Of a DNA stretch of 64,000 nucleotides, positions 6,377-14,428 are shown piece by piece. The notes beneath the pieces were generated by a model. The model was not told the origin of the DNA, searched no databases, and saw nothing but the letters and a program-made list of their open reading frames with translations. Position 1 is the stretch's first letter. Every line of letters begins with the position of its first letter. The translations under genes were made by a program, and so were the position numbers. Origin of the DNA: DYKG01 sp964596185 (lineage in GTDB: Bacteria > Muiribacteriota > Ozemobacteria > Ozemobacterales > Ozemobacteraceae). The stretch is from the NCBI GenBank assembly GCA_964596185.1, contig CAZQUE010000002.1:1-64000 (forward strand). The letters are read 5' to 3'.

Positions 6377-8422
6377 GTGAAAAGATTTTTTGCGGTTCTG
6401 ATGATGATGGTTTTTTGTGCTGGAGGCGCTTTTGCCGGAGAGATCATTCTTTCTGACATTAAGGCAGTCGGTATGGACGTCGTTTCTGAGAATTTGGATG
6501 AGCAGGGTAATTTAACCCTGAACATGAATTGTTCTATCGACAAGCTGCATTTCTATGATGCAGAAACCCCAAAAGGCGATTTTACCGTTCTTTATACGCC
6601 TCAGTTCTATTTTGGTGGGGCTTACGGAGCACCACAGCTGCCGGTCATGAGCAGACTGATTCAGATTCCTGAAGGCGCTGAATGCAGCGTAGTCGTAAAA
6701 AGCTATGATTCAAAGGTTTACAACCTTGCTGATTACGGCATTTCTACTCCGGTTTATCCTCGTCAGCCTTCAGCTCCCAAAGATGGCAGCGAAGTTCCTT
6801 TCGTATATGAAAAATCTTCTTACATTTTCAAAGGGTTTCACGGTCAGCAGCTCGCCGCTCTCGAAGAAATCGGCAACCTGCGCCACATGCGCCTGGCTCA
6901 CCTGACTATCGCTCCGGTAAAATACAATCCGGTTGAAAATAAAATCGTTGTTTACAACAACATTGATTTTGAAATTGTTTTGAAGAATGCCGATATCAAA
7001 GCCAGTAAAGCAAACCATGAAGCTCTTTGGTCTCCTGCTTTTGCCTGGGCTGAAAACATGATCACAGTTCCTGAAGCACTCAAATTCGGTGCCAGAAATG
7101 CTCAGCAGAGATATGTAATCGTTGCTGACCCAATGTTCAAGGAAGCTATCGCACCTCTGGTCACCTGGAAAACTCAGAAGGGTTTTCTGGTCGATGTCGT
7201 TTATACTGACCAGTTTGGCACAGGGGCAGCTATTACCAGCGGTCTGAAAACTTATCTGCACGATCTTTATAAAAATGCCAATCCGGCACCGAGCTATGTT
7301 CTTTTCGTTGGCGACAATGAACAGATTCCGGCTTTCCGTGGCGAAACCAGCTCACATATTTCTGATCTTTATTATGTTGCTGTAACTCCCGGCGATTTCC
7401 TGCCTGATATGCTCACCGGCAGATTTTCAGCTCAGACTGTCGATCAGCTTATTCCTCAGGTTGAAAGAACCATTGAGTATGAAAAATATCAGTTTCCCGA
7501 TCCTTCATTCCTTGACAACGTCGTTCTCGTCGCTGGATGGGATGGAAGTTGGGCAAGAAGCCATGGCTGGCCGCACATCAACTATGGCATGAAGTATTAT
7601 TTCAATGAAGACCATGGCTTCAAAAAGGTTTCTTATTACCTTTCAGCAGGTTCGCACCAGAATGAAGCCAATATCGTTGCTGATGTGGCCGCTGGTTGCG
7701 GATACTTCAATTACACTGCCCATGGTTCAACTGTTTCTTTTGCTGATCCTCGTTTTACCATTGCCAATATCCAGGGTCTTGGTAACAAAGGAAAATATCC
7801 TTTGGTTATCGGCAACTGCTGTATTACCAACCGCTTTGAAAATGCAATGTGTTTTGGTGAAGCCTGGCTGAGAACCAAAGATGCCGGTGCAATCGGTTAT
7901 GTTGGCGGCTCAAACAGCACTTACTGGGACGAAGATTTCTGGTGGGGAGTTGGCCTGCATTCAATCGTTAAACCCAATAATGATGGCGTTCCGCCACTCA
8001 AAGAAAATACCGGCCCCGGTGCTTTCGAAGCCATGTTTGAAAAAGGCGTGTGCAATGCTGGTTTTATGATGGCCGGCAATCTGGCTGTTGAAGAATCAAG
8101 CTCAAGCCGCAAAAAATACTATTGGGAAATCTATCACATCATGGGTGATCCTTCTCTTCATACTTACATGGGTCAGGCCAGCAAAATGCGCGTCAGCTAT
8201 GGCGTCATCGATACCAGATCAGCTTCTGTGAAAGTTCAGGCTCCCGCCGGTTCCTATATCGGTATCAGCCAGAATGGTCAGCTGCTGGGTTCTGGTTATG
8301 TCAGCAATGAAGGCGAAGCAGAAATCAGCTTGATTTCTGCCCCAGCCAATGGTCAAGCTGACATCGTCGTATCTGCAGCCAATAAAATTCCGTTTATCGG
8401 CAAAATCAACATTCAGAATTGA
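6377..8422 (+). CDS. Gingipain-like C25 family cysteine protease, secreted
   Basis: 681 aa from the GTG at 6377, which has GGGGA 6-10 nt upstream and begins a clean signal peptide (VKRFFAVLMMMVFCAGG); a TTG at 6359 would add six residues and hide the ribosome site. A beta-rich N-terminal pro-region (to about 220) precedes the caspase-like C25 catalytic domain. The catalytic histidine is in YTAHG (codon 7721-7723, about H449) and the cysteine in VIGNCC (codons 7817-7822, C481 or C482). MGDPSLH follows, typical of the family, and then an Ig-like C-terminal domain. The type IX secretion C-terminal domain of the Porphyromonas gingipains is not evident, so export is probably by Sec and another route. 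It is monocistronic, closed by a strong terminator. Confidence 0.88.
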   Translation: MKRFFAVLMMMVFCAGGAFAGEIILSDIKAVGMDVVSENLDEQGNLTLNMNCSIDKLHFYDAETPKGDFTVLYTPQFYFGGAYGAPQLPVMSRLIQIPEGAECSVVVKSYDSKVYNLADYGISTPVYPRQPSAPKDGSEVPFVYEKSSYIFKGFHGQQLAALEEIGNLRHMRLAHLTIAPVKYNPVENKIVVYNNIDFEIVLKNADIKASKANHEALWSPAFAWAENMITVPEALKFGARNAQQRYVIVADPMFKEAIAPLVTWKTQKGFLVDVVYTDQFGTGAAITSGLKTYLHDLYKNANPAPSYVLFVGDNEQIPAFRGETSSHISDLYYVAVTPGDFLPDMLTGRFSAQTVDQLIPQVERTIEYEKYQFPDPSFLDNVVLVAGWDGSWARSHGWPHINYGMKYYFNEDHGFKKVSYYLSAGSHQNEANIVADVAAGCGYFNYTAHGSTVSFADPRFTIANIQGLGNKGKYPLVIGNCCITNRFENAMCFGEAWLRTKDAGAIGYVGGSNSTYWDEDFWWGVGLHSIVKPNNDGVPPLKENTGPGAFEAMFEKGVCNAGFMMAGNLAVEESSSSRKKYYWEIYHIMGDPSLHTYMGQASKMRVSYGVIDTRSASVKVQAPAGSYIGISQNGQLLGSGYVSNEGEAEISLISAPANGQADIVVSAANKIPFIGKINIQN

Positions 8423-8440
8423 TGATTGATTAAAAGAATT

Positions 8441-8481
8441 CAGCCGGTTTCAGTTTTTCTGAAACCGGCTGATTTTTTTTT
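8441..8481 (+). terminator. Strong Rho-independent terminator
   Basis: A perfect 13-bp stem (8441-8453 with 8459-8471), 5-nt loop, then nine T. It ends the protease gene; on the minus strand AATTCTTTT follows, so it may also serve the convergent NTPase gene. Confidence 0.92.
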
Positions 8482-8493
8482 AGGGTTCTGGCT

Positions 8494-10377
8494 TTATTCC
8501 ATTTTTTCCATCTGCAGCGTTTCGAGCCATTCCAGCGATGGTTCAAGATACTTTTCAATCATGGTTTTATAGATGAAGCTGCTGAGTTGCCCTTTACGTT
8601 CATCAGCTAGCTTTTTTAATAGAATGATTAGAGAACCAAGCCAACTGGCCTCTGGAAGAATTTGTCGATTGGTTCGGGCGAGATAATAGCGCTCCTGAAG
8701 AGACTGGACCAGATACAATTGTTTTTCAGGCGAGAGCAAAACAAACGCATTGAAGAATTCCTGAGGCGGAATATGGCTTAGAATCGGTAGGGCTCTGTGT
8801 TGTGAGCCGGCTTCTTGAGAAAAAGTCAGAATAGCGCAAAACTCTTCAAGTTGATTTTTTAGTTTTTGAAGCATATTGCTGGTCTGATTTGACAAGATTT
8901 TCTGGCAATTTTTTTGATTGATTTTTTCAACGAACTCACAAAAATCTTGAAATTCACGCATATCAACAGTAAAAAATGGGATGCAGTGCCAGCTTTTCAA
9001 ATCTACTTCATCATTGGAAATTTTCCGGTCTGGTTGAAACATGTTGTTTTCATCAATCATTTCAACATACTTCTTCATTTCCATAAGAATTTCGGCTTTA
9101 CTTTTACTATTGATTCCCTGTTCACTCGACCAGAATAGAAAGCTTGCGGCAAGTTTTATTAAACCTGGTTCAAGGTATTTCTTTGAGGAGATTTCAATTT
9201 GAATTCGGCGATTTAAAGAAGCAAAGTCCTGGTCGTTCAGGTTCCACAACCTCGAAATCTGTTTTATGGCAAGAGTATTTTCATCAAAGAAAAATGAGGC
9301 TTTGTTTAGATCTTCAAGCATTTCAGCGCTCTGCAACTTTCCTGTTTTAAAGAAATCGACCCACCAATTTTCACTGAACAGAGTCTCCTGTAGATTGAAT
9401 TTCCGGTATTTTTCCAGAAGATAGCTTTGTGGTGATTTTCTTTCATAAACAACGAATTTGCTGAATACTTGCGAATGAAATTCTAATCGGATGCCTTTCA
9501 AATCTCCGATTTGAATGTTCTTGGCTCTAATTTCCAGGGAAAAAATCAAAAATAAAGCAATTAAATGTTTTGAAAACTCTTCGTTGCTTTTTGCTTTATC
9601 AGGCAATGCAAGATGAACGCGCTCGAAATCGAGAAGACTGTGTTGAAGATGTCGCAAATTGGCCGGAGCTGCTTTAACAAACAACTCTTTGATCAGGTGT
9701 CGTTTGCTTTGAAGAAAATCTTTTGTCTGAGCATCTTCGAGGTAATCCATGACATTGTTGAAGGCTTCAACAAAATCAGATTTTACTTCAAAAGTTTTAC
9801 TGACGACCTTATCTTTTACTCTCTGATAAACGAGTTCCTGAATGTGTCGATTATCTTCCCGTTCCTGTAGGGCTGATTCATTGCCAACTATGATAATTTT
9901 GAAGCCATGGTGTTCAAGAAGAAAGTTGAAAAAGCCAAATGTTTCTGGAATAGAAAGAAAGCAGCGGTCGACATCATCGATGATAAGAACATATTCCCTG
10001 GCGTTGGCCAGGTATTCTGGAAGGTAATAATTCTCTGAGGGTGAAGTTGCCAGTTTTTCTCTTTTAAGTTCGACATTTATCGTGCTTTTAATCGCTTCTT
10101 TAAGGATCCTGGCTGAAAGACCCATCCCTTCTTCGGCGAGTATCGGATTGAGCTGTTCGTAGCAGGCATTTTCTATTTCACTTAGGGAATTGATGCCGAA
10201 AAGACTGACATAAAGGCTTTTTTGCCCATTTTTTCGCAGTTTTTTGCGGTATTGGGAAATCAACCAGGATTTGCCAACACCCTGTGTGCCCGAAAGCATG
10301 ACAGCAAATCCTGGGGCATTTTTTAAACTACAGTAATAATCTAAATATGATTCGATGTGTGCATTTTCACGGTTCAT
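8494..10377 (-). CDS. KAP-family P-loop NTPase, stand-alone
   Basis: 627 aa; ATG at 10377 with an unusually strong ribosome site (GGGGGAGG). Walker A is GTQGVGKS at 30-37 and Walker B is VLIIDDVDRC at 130-139, the arrangement of KAP and other STAND-like P-loop ATPases. The remaining 400 residues are helical, with no recognisable enzyme domain and no obvious membrane segments, though KAP proteins often carry membrane helices inside the P-loop domain. The gene is more AT-rich than its neighbours, is monocistronic, and lies between hairpins, so horizontal acquisition is plausible. KAP ATPases occur in several anti-phage loci, but no partner nuclease or methylase is adjacent. The function is unknown. 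Confidence 0.8.
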   Translation of the reverse strand: MNRENAHIESYLDYYCSLKNAPGFAVMLSGTQGVGKSWLISQYRKKLRKNGQKSLYVSLFGINSLSEIENACYEQLNPILAEEGMGLSARILKEAIKSTINVELKREKLATSPSENYYLPEYLANAREYVLIIDDVDRCFLSIPETFGFFNFLLEHHGFKIIIVGNESALQEREDNRHIQELVYQRVKDKVVSKTFEVKSDFVEAFNNVMDYLEDAQTKDFLQSKRHLIKELFVKAAPANLRHLQHSLLDFERVHLALPDKAKSNEEFSKHLIALFLIFSLEIRAKNIQIGDLKGIRLEFHSQVFSKFVVYERKSPQSYLLEKYRKFNLQETLFSENWWVDFFKTGKLQSAEMLEDLNKASFFFDENTLAIKQISRLWNLNDQDFASLNRRIQIEISSKKYLEPGLIKLAASFLFWSSEQGINSKSKAEILMEMKKYVEMIDENNMFQPDRKISNDEVDLKSWHCIPFFTVDMREFQDFCEFVEKINQKNCQKILSNQTSNMLQKLKNQLEEFCAILTFSQEAGSQHRALPILSHIPPQEFFNAFVLLSPEKQLYLVQSLQERYYLARTNRQILPEASWLGSLIILLKKLADERKGQLSSFIYKTMIEKYLEPSLEWLETLQMEKME

Positions 10378-10412
10378 AGAACCTCCCCCTCATGATTTTT
10401 TTCTTCTCTGGA

Positions 10413-10443
10413 ATTATAGTTTAAGTCAATGGCGGCTGTCCAA
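10413..10443 (-). promoter_or_regulatory. Candidate promoter of the KAP NTPase gene
   Basis: A perfect TATAAT (10413-10418, minus strand) sits 35 nt upstream of the start. The best -35 is TTGGAC (10438-10443) at a long 19-nt spacing. Confidence 0.4.
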
Positions 10444-10483
10444 TATGATTTGGAACTCTTATAATGAGGGTTTTCGGAAAATG

Positions 10484-10524
10484 AAAAACCGGCCTATCAG
10501 CTAAATTCAAGCCGATAGACCGGT
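10484..10524 (-). terminator. Terminator of the tonB operon
   Basis: An imperfect stem (10488-10500 with 10512-10524, one internal mismatch) is followed on the minus strand by TTTTTC, 12 nt after the tonB stop codon. Confidence 0.75.
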
Positions 10525-10535
10525 GCAATTGCAAA

Positions 10536-11561
10536 TTAGTTCAATTGGTATTGAACGGTTATTTTTACCCAGGTCTCCTGAGGCTCGCCGTTGCGCAAAA
10601 CTGGCGTGAACACCCAGCGACGTAGCGCTTGTGCTCCATTTATCGCCAGTTTTGGATCAATTGTTGAGCTCATGGTGACAACATCGCCGACTGTTCCACT
10701 TTGCTGAATCAGAACTCGATAAACGGCGCTGCCATGAGCACCTTTTTTTCTTGCCCAGTCCGGGTATTCAGGTAAAACTTTCGAAACAATTCCGGGAGCA
10801 GTGAAACTTTCGCCATTTCCGCCAAAAGATTCAATCGAGCCAATCTCAAAAAGTCCAGATGCGTCTTTGTTTTCTGAGGATTCGATACCAGTCGGTGCCG
10901 GAACGAATTCATCGGGCATGGCAATCTGTTTTTCTTCTTCCAGGAATGAATCCGGCATGAGCTCATCCATGGGCGAACTCATTTCGAGACCGGCAAGTTC
11001 CGGATCAATTTCTGAGGTAGTGCTTTCACCAGGGGCTAGATAGCCGACATTTTCAAAGGTCGGGCTATTGTGAACAGGTTTAATTGGCAGAGTTTCCTTA
11101 ACGGGTTCCTGGATGGCAGCTGGCACGGGTTTCGTTGATACAGTTTCAGTTTTAATAGGCGTATTCACGTCTGGGGCGATTTCAGATTTTGTTTCTACCT
11201 TTGGTGTAACTACTGTCTGTTCCTTTTTAACTGGCTTGGCCGCAGGTTTGACTGTTTTTTTACTGACAACTTTTCTCACGGGTTTTTTGCTGGTTTTTTT
11301 AACAACTTTGCTTGTTTTGCCGGCGGCAGTTTTACTCCCGGTTGTTTTGGCTGGTTTGGCTCCGGAACCAACCCGTGGCTTGGCAACGGGAGAAATCAGT
11401 TTTACCGGAACTACCGGTTTTTTTACCGGCTGCGCTGAAGCCTGGCGCCAGACAAAGAATGCTGACAGGGCCAGAAGAAGGGCAAGATGAATAAGCAGAG
11501 AAAGCTTTATTTCATCTAGTCCTTCAAATTGTCTGGTTTTAGTAAATTTTATGACTTTCAT
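10536..11561 (-). CDS. tonB: TonB energy-transducing protein
   Basis: 341 aa. One N-terminal membrane segment (about 20-40, LLIHLALLLALSAFFVW) is followed by a long K/P/V/T-rich periplasm-spanning linker (50-165), an acidic stretch, and a TonB C-terminal domain at about 255-341 (VLPEYPDWARKKGAHGSAVYRV, then LRRWVFTPVLRNG). It transmits inner-membrane proton motive force to outer-membrane transporters. The start codon overlaps the exbD stop by 4 nt (ATGA), so the three energy-transducing genes are one translational unit, and a terminator follows directly. The partner is presumably the barrel protein encoded upstream in the same operon. Confidence 0.93.
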   Translation of the reverse strand: MKVIKFTKTRQFEGLDEIKLSLLIHLALLLALSAFFVWRQASAQPVKKPVVPVKLISPVAKPRVGSGAKPAKTTGSKTAAGKTSKVVKKTSKKPVRKVVSKKTVKPAAKPVKKEQTVVTPKVETKSEIAPDVNTPIKTETVSTKPVPAAIQEPVKETLPIKPVHNSPTFENVGYLAPGESTTSEIDPELAGLEMSSPMDELMPDSFLEEEKQIAMPDEFVPAPTGIESSENKDASGLFEIGSIESFGGNGESFTAPGIVSKVLPEYPDWARKKGAHGSAVYRVLIQQSGTVGDVVTMSSTIDPKLAINGAQALRRWVFTPVLRNGEPQETWVKITVQYQLN

Positions 11562-11971
11562 TTCATTTCAGGTTTGGTCGCAAGACCAATGTTCGCGGCA
11601 CCGGCTTTGCGCATCAGATCAAGAACCGAAACGATTTTTCCATAGTTGGCTTCGGCATCGGCTTCTACGAGAACCGGGCGATCGGGTGAGCGAGTAACCC
11701 AGGTTTTTACGCTGCTATCGAGGTCTTTTTCTGAAATTTCTTTGCCCGCAACGAAAATGCGGCCGTTTTTGCTGATCTGCACTGAAAAGTTTTCACTTTC
11801 CATTGTTTGAGCCGTAGAAGCTTTGGGTACGTTGATCGGCAGTTTTTCATTGTTTCGTGCAAATGAGCTGGTGATCATGAAGAAGAAGACCAGCAGCAGA
11901 ATAATGTCGATCAGATTGGTGACGACGATCTGGGGTCTTACTTTCTTTTTATCAGGCAGCAGCTTTTTCAA
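11558..11971 (-). CDS. exbD: ExbD/TolR family biopolymer transport protein
   Basis: 137 aa. A single membrane helix near residues 17-38 (VVTNLIDIILLLVFFFMITSS) contains the conserved proton-path aspartate (NLIDIILLLVFFF). The rest is the small periplasmic ExbD domain ending in the pattern VSVLDLMRKAGAANIGLATKP, typical of ExbD/TolR. Together with ExbB it forms the proton-driven motor that energises TonB. It overlaps exbB by 20 nt and tonB by 4 nt. Confidence 0.93.
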   Translation of the reverse strand: MKKLLPDKKKVRPQIVVTNLIDIILLLVFFFMITSSFARNNEKLPINVPKASTAQTMESENFSVQISKNGRIFVAGKEISEKDLDSSVKTWVTRSPDRPVLVEADAEANYGKIVSVLDLMRKAGAANIGLATKPEMK

Positions 11972-12596
11972 GGCTTACCTCCATTGTGGTTACCTGGTTG
12001 GCCAGGTCAAGGGAGTGAATTTCAACCTGTTCGGCAAATTCAAGGCTCTTTGATTCACACCAGTTATGGGCGATAAGAGCGGGAATTCCAACCATGAGAC
12101 CGGCTGCAGTAGTGTAGAGAGCTTCTGAGATCCCGCCGGCAAGGGCAGTCGGGTCGCCGATGCCCACAGTTGAAATTACCGCGAAGGATGAGATCATGCC
12201 GGTTACTGTGCCGGTTAAGCCTAGCAAAGGAGTTATGCTGGCGATGGTGCCAAGCTTGCCGAGATGTTTTTCGTATTTCTTCATCTGTAGCATGGCTTCT
12301 GCTCGCATGACGTCGAGAAGGTTTTCTTTGCTGAGGTCGAGATGATCTATGCCGGCAGCGACAACGTTGGCAAGCGGGGTGTTTTCTTCCCGGCAGAGGC
12401 GCATGGCGTCAACGTAGTTTCTTGTTGAAAGAGCCATTTTTACTTTTTTCATGAAGCCGGCGGCGTTGTTCTGATTGCGGTAGTAAAAGCGAATTCTTTC
12501 GATAAGAATTGCCAGACCGATAACCGAACAAAGCATGATAGGGATCATCACAGGGCCACCGCTGGTAAACAGGTCGATCAGGAAAATTTTCTGCAT
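11952..12596 (-). CDS. exbB: ExbB/TolQ/MotA family proton channel protein
   Basis: 214 aa with three membrane segments: about 12-30 (GGPVMIPIMLCSVIGLAIL), 105-130 (LGTIASITPLLGLTGTVTGM) and 148-172 (ISEALYTTAAGLMVGIPALIAHN). The LGLxGTVxGM and ALxTTAAGLxVGIPALI motifs are those of the MotA/TolQ/ExbB family. It forms the pentameric channel surrounding ExbD in the inner membrane. It lies 12 nt after the barrel gene with GGAGG in the gap, so barrel, exbB, exbD and tonB form one operon. Confidence 0.93.
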   Translation of the reverse strand: MQKIFLIDLFTSGGPVMIPIMLCSVIGLAILIERIRFYYRNQNNAAGFMKKVKMALSTRNYVDAMRLCREENTPLANVVAAGIDHLDLSKENLLDVMRAEAMLQMKKYEKHLGKLGTIASITPLLGLTGTVTGMISSFAVISTVGIGDPTALAGGISEALYTTAAGLMVGIPALIAHNWCESKSLEFAEQVEIHSLDLANQVTTMEVSLEKAAA

Positions 12597-12608
12597 TCTG
12601 GTTGCCTC

Positions 12609-14222
12609 CTAAAAATGCGCTTCGAGTCCGGCCAGAGTTACTCTGCCTTCTTCCGGAACATTGTATCTGAGCTCGCTGGCTTCATCATACAGGTCTTTGA
12701 TTTTAAGATAAGTGCTGAAGCGGTCGTTTATTTTGTAACGAACCGCAAGGTCTGAACGAGAGTAGTCTTCGGCACCGAAGGACGCGACCGGGGTATGGGC
12801 GGTTCGGTCAAATTCGGCCCTTCTGGTAAAGTCGATCATGAATTTCCCTTCGGTATAATTGACGCCGACATCGAGAATTCTTTCTGGTTCGTAGGAGATT
12901 CTGCGGCCGGTAGTGCTGTTCTCAGGGGTCTGATAGGTCGTTGCAATATTGAAGCGAAAGTTGTTTTCAAGCTTGAAAGATCCTTTAAGGATTGTTCCTT
13001 TGCGTTTGGCTTCGTTAAGAAACTGAAAAGTCGAAGTAAGCATCGCTTTGCCCGGATCGTAGCTGTCGAGAAATTCAATGGCATCGTTTTCAGTCTGGCT
13101 GAAGACTTCTACAGAGAGGGTGTCACCCTTATCTGTACGGTAGTTTACTCCACCCTTCCAGGTTTTCAGGTGTGAAGCTTCCAGGGGAGCTGCAACTACG
13201 TAGCGCGCCGGCATAAAAATCTGCTCGATGCTGTCATTTCCCATTGCTTCGTCGTAGGCCAGAAAGAACTGCCATGGCTTTTGCCAGCGGTAGTTGAATT
13301 TGAAATAAGGTGCATTTTGTGTTTCATCAAGAAGGTTCATTGATTTGTAGCCGAACATTAAGCCGGCTTTTTCAGAAATCTCGTAATCGCCACCGAGATC
13401 GATGACGGTTTTGGTGAGATTGCGGTCAGCTCCGCCTGTTACGGTGAATCGGTCTGATTTGAGCTCAATTCCTGCTTTTCCGCGCAGCTTTTTTGCAATT
13501 TCTTTCTGATAGCTTGCACCGGCCGAGGCTGAAAAAAGGCTTTGTTCTTCAGAGAAAGAAACCTGGCGGTTGGTAACATCGCGGCTGATAGAATCAATTG
13601 CCGCATGCCCTTTGAAGAATGCTCCGTCCTTTAGAGTTGAGTGACCTTTAATCGATATGCGACTGGTCGAATCTTCAAAACCGGCTTCAGGGGTTGGAAT
13701 GGCGCGAGTGCCGCGTTCTGCCTGTTTGGATACTGAATACTCACCGGCACCTGAAAGAATGTAACTCCCTTCTCCAGAAGAGGTTACCACTGCATTCAAT
13801 GCGGTTTTTCTAGTGTCGTAATTAGATTTGTATCCATCTCGGGCTTCGCGACGAATGATCAGGTCGCCGGTGTAACCTTCTTTGGTTCCTTTGCCGTTGA
13901 TGATCAGTTCGTTCGCGCCGCGGGTGCCAATTCCGGCGGCGACCGAGAGTTCTTCGCGATTTTCACGATGGAAATTGTCGAGAATCTGTTTTTCGGTCAT
14001 AGGCTTGAATTCAGCCGGGCCGGCATCTGGCACCAGTTCAGGCATCGGTGCGTAGCGGTCGTCCATCTGCATGGAAAGCTCGTGGCTGTTCGGGTCGATT
14101 TTTTCGACCTGGGCGTCCTTGCCGATAATCTGTACTTTGCCCATGTCAAAATCATCACCGGCGAAGAGGTTCGAACTTAGGCCTAGAGCCAAAGTCAGGG
14201 CAATAATCGTTTTAGTTTGCAT
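12609..14222 (-). CDS. TonB-linked outer-membrane beta-barrel protein without an evident plug
   Basis: 537 aa from the ATG at 14222; GGAGG lies 8 nt upstream, whereas an ATG two codons earlier is only 1 nt from it. A signal peptide ends near LFAGDD. A TonB-box-like stretch (MGKVQIIGKDA) comes right after it. The region from about 90 onward alternates polar and aromatic residues as in outer-membrane strands, up to a C-terminal LAGLEAHF with the terminal phenylalanine used by the BAM complex. At 537 aa it is shorter than usual TonB receptors (about 650-1000), and no plug domain is recognised between the box and the barrel. It is first in line before exbB-exbD-tonB, so TonB dependence is likely; the substrate is unknown. 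Confidence 0.75.
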   Translation of the reverse strand: MQTKTIIALTLALGLSSNLFAGDDFDMGKVQIIGKDAQVEKIDPNSHELSMQMDDRYAPMPELVPDAGPAEFKPMTEKQILDNFHRENREELSVAAGIGTRGANELIINGKGTKEGYTGDLIIRREARDGYKSNYDTRKTALNAVVTSSGEGSYILSGAGEYSVSKQAERGTRAIPTPEAGFEDSTSRISIKGHSTLKDGAFFKGHAAIDSISRDVTNRQVSFSEEQSLFSASAGASYQKEIAKKLRGKAGIELKSDRFTVTGGADRNLTKTVIDLGGDYEISEKAGLMFGYKSMNLLDETQNAPYFKFNYRWQKPWQFFLAYDEAMGNDSIEQIFMPARYVVAAPLEASHLKTWKGGVNYRTDKGDTLSVEVFSQTENDAIEFLDSYDPGKAMLTSTFQFLNEAKRKGTILKGSFKLENNFRFNIATTYQTPENSTTGRRISYEPERILDVGVNYTEGKFMIDFTRRAEFDRTAHTPVASFGAEDYSRSDLAVRYKINDRFSTYLKIKDLYDEASELRYNVPEEGRVTLAGLEAHF

Positions 14223-14247
14223 TTGCATGCCTCCGGTGTTTTTATTC

Positions 14248-14277
14248 TGTTATCACCATCGGCAAAAAGCTGGTCAA
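14248..14277 (-). promoter_or_regulatory. Possible promoter before the barrel-exbBD-tonB genes
   Basis: On the minus strand TTGACC (14272-14277) and ATAACA (14248-14253) are 18 nt apart, just upstream of the barrel gene. The 200-nt gap holds no recognisable cobalamin riboswitch. Confidence 0.3.
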
Positions 14278-14428
14278 ACTTTAAAATTACCCCGAAATTT
14301 TAATAGAAAAGTCGTGCAAATTCTTTAAAAACCAGATGCTCTAAACATTAATTTTTCCTGGCACCGGCGAGGTTGAAGTTCGTTGCAAAAATTCCCAGGT
14401 TCCAAAAATTCTCATTAAAAATTATTGC

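Noticed and set aside
11113..11490. 125-codon hydrophobic ORF opposite tonB
   Set aside because: Mirror of the K/P/T-rich TonB linker, which reads as hydrophobic residues in reverse.
14229..14428. Cobalamin riboswitch before the TonB-linked barrel gene
   Set aside because: Looked for because of the TonB context; no B12-box-like core or suitable folding was seen in 200 nt.
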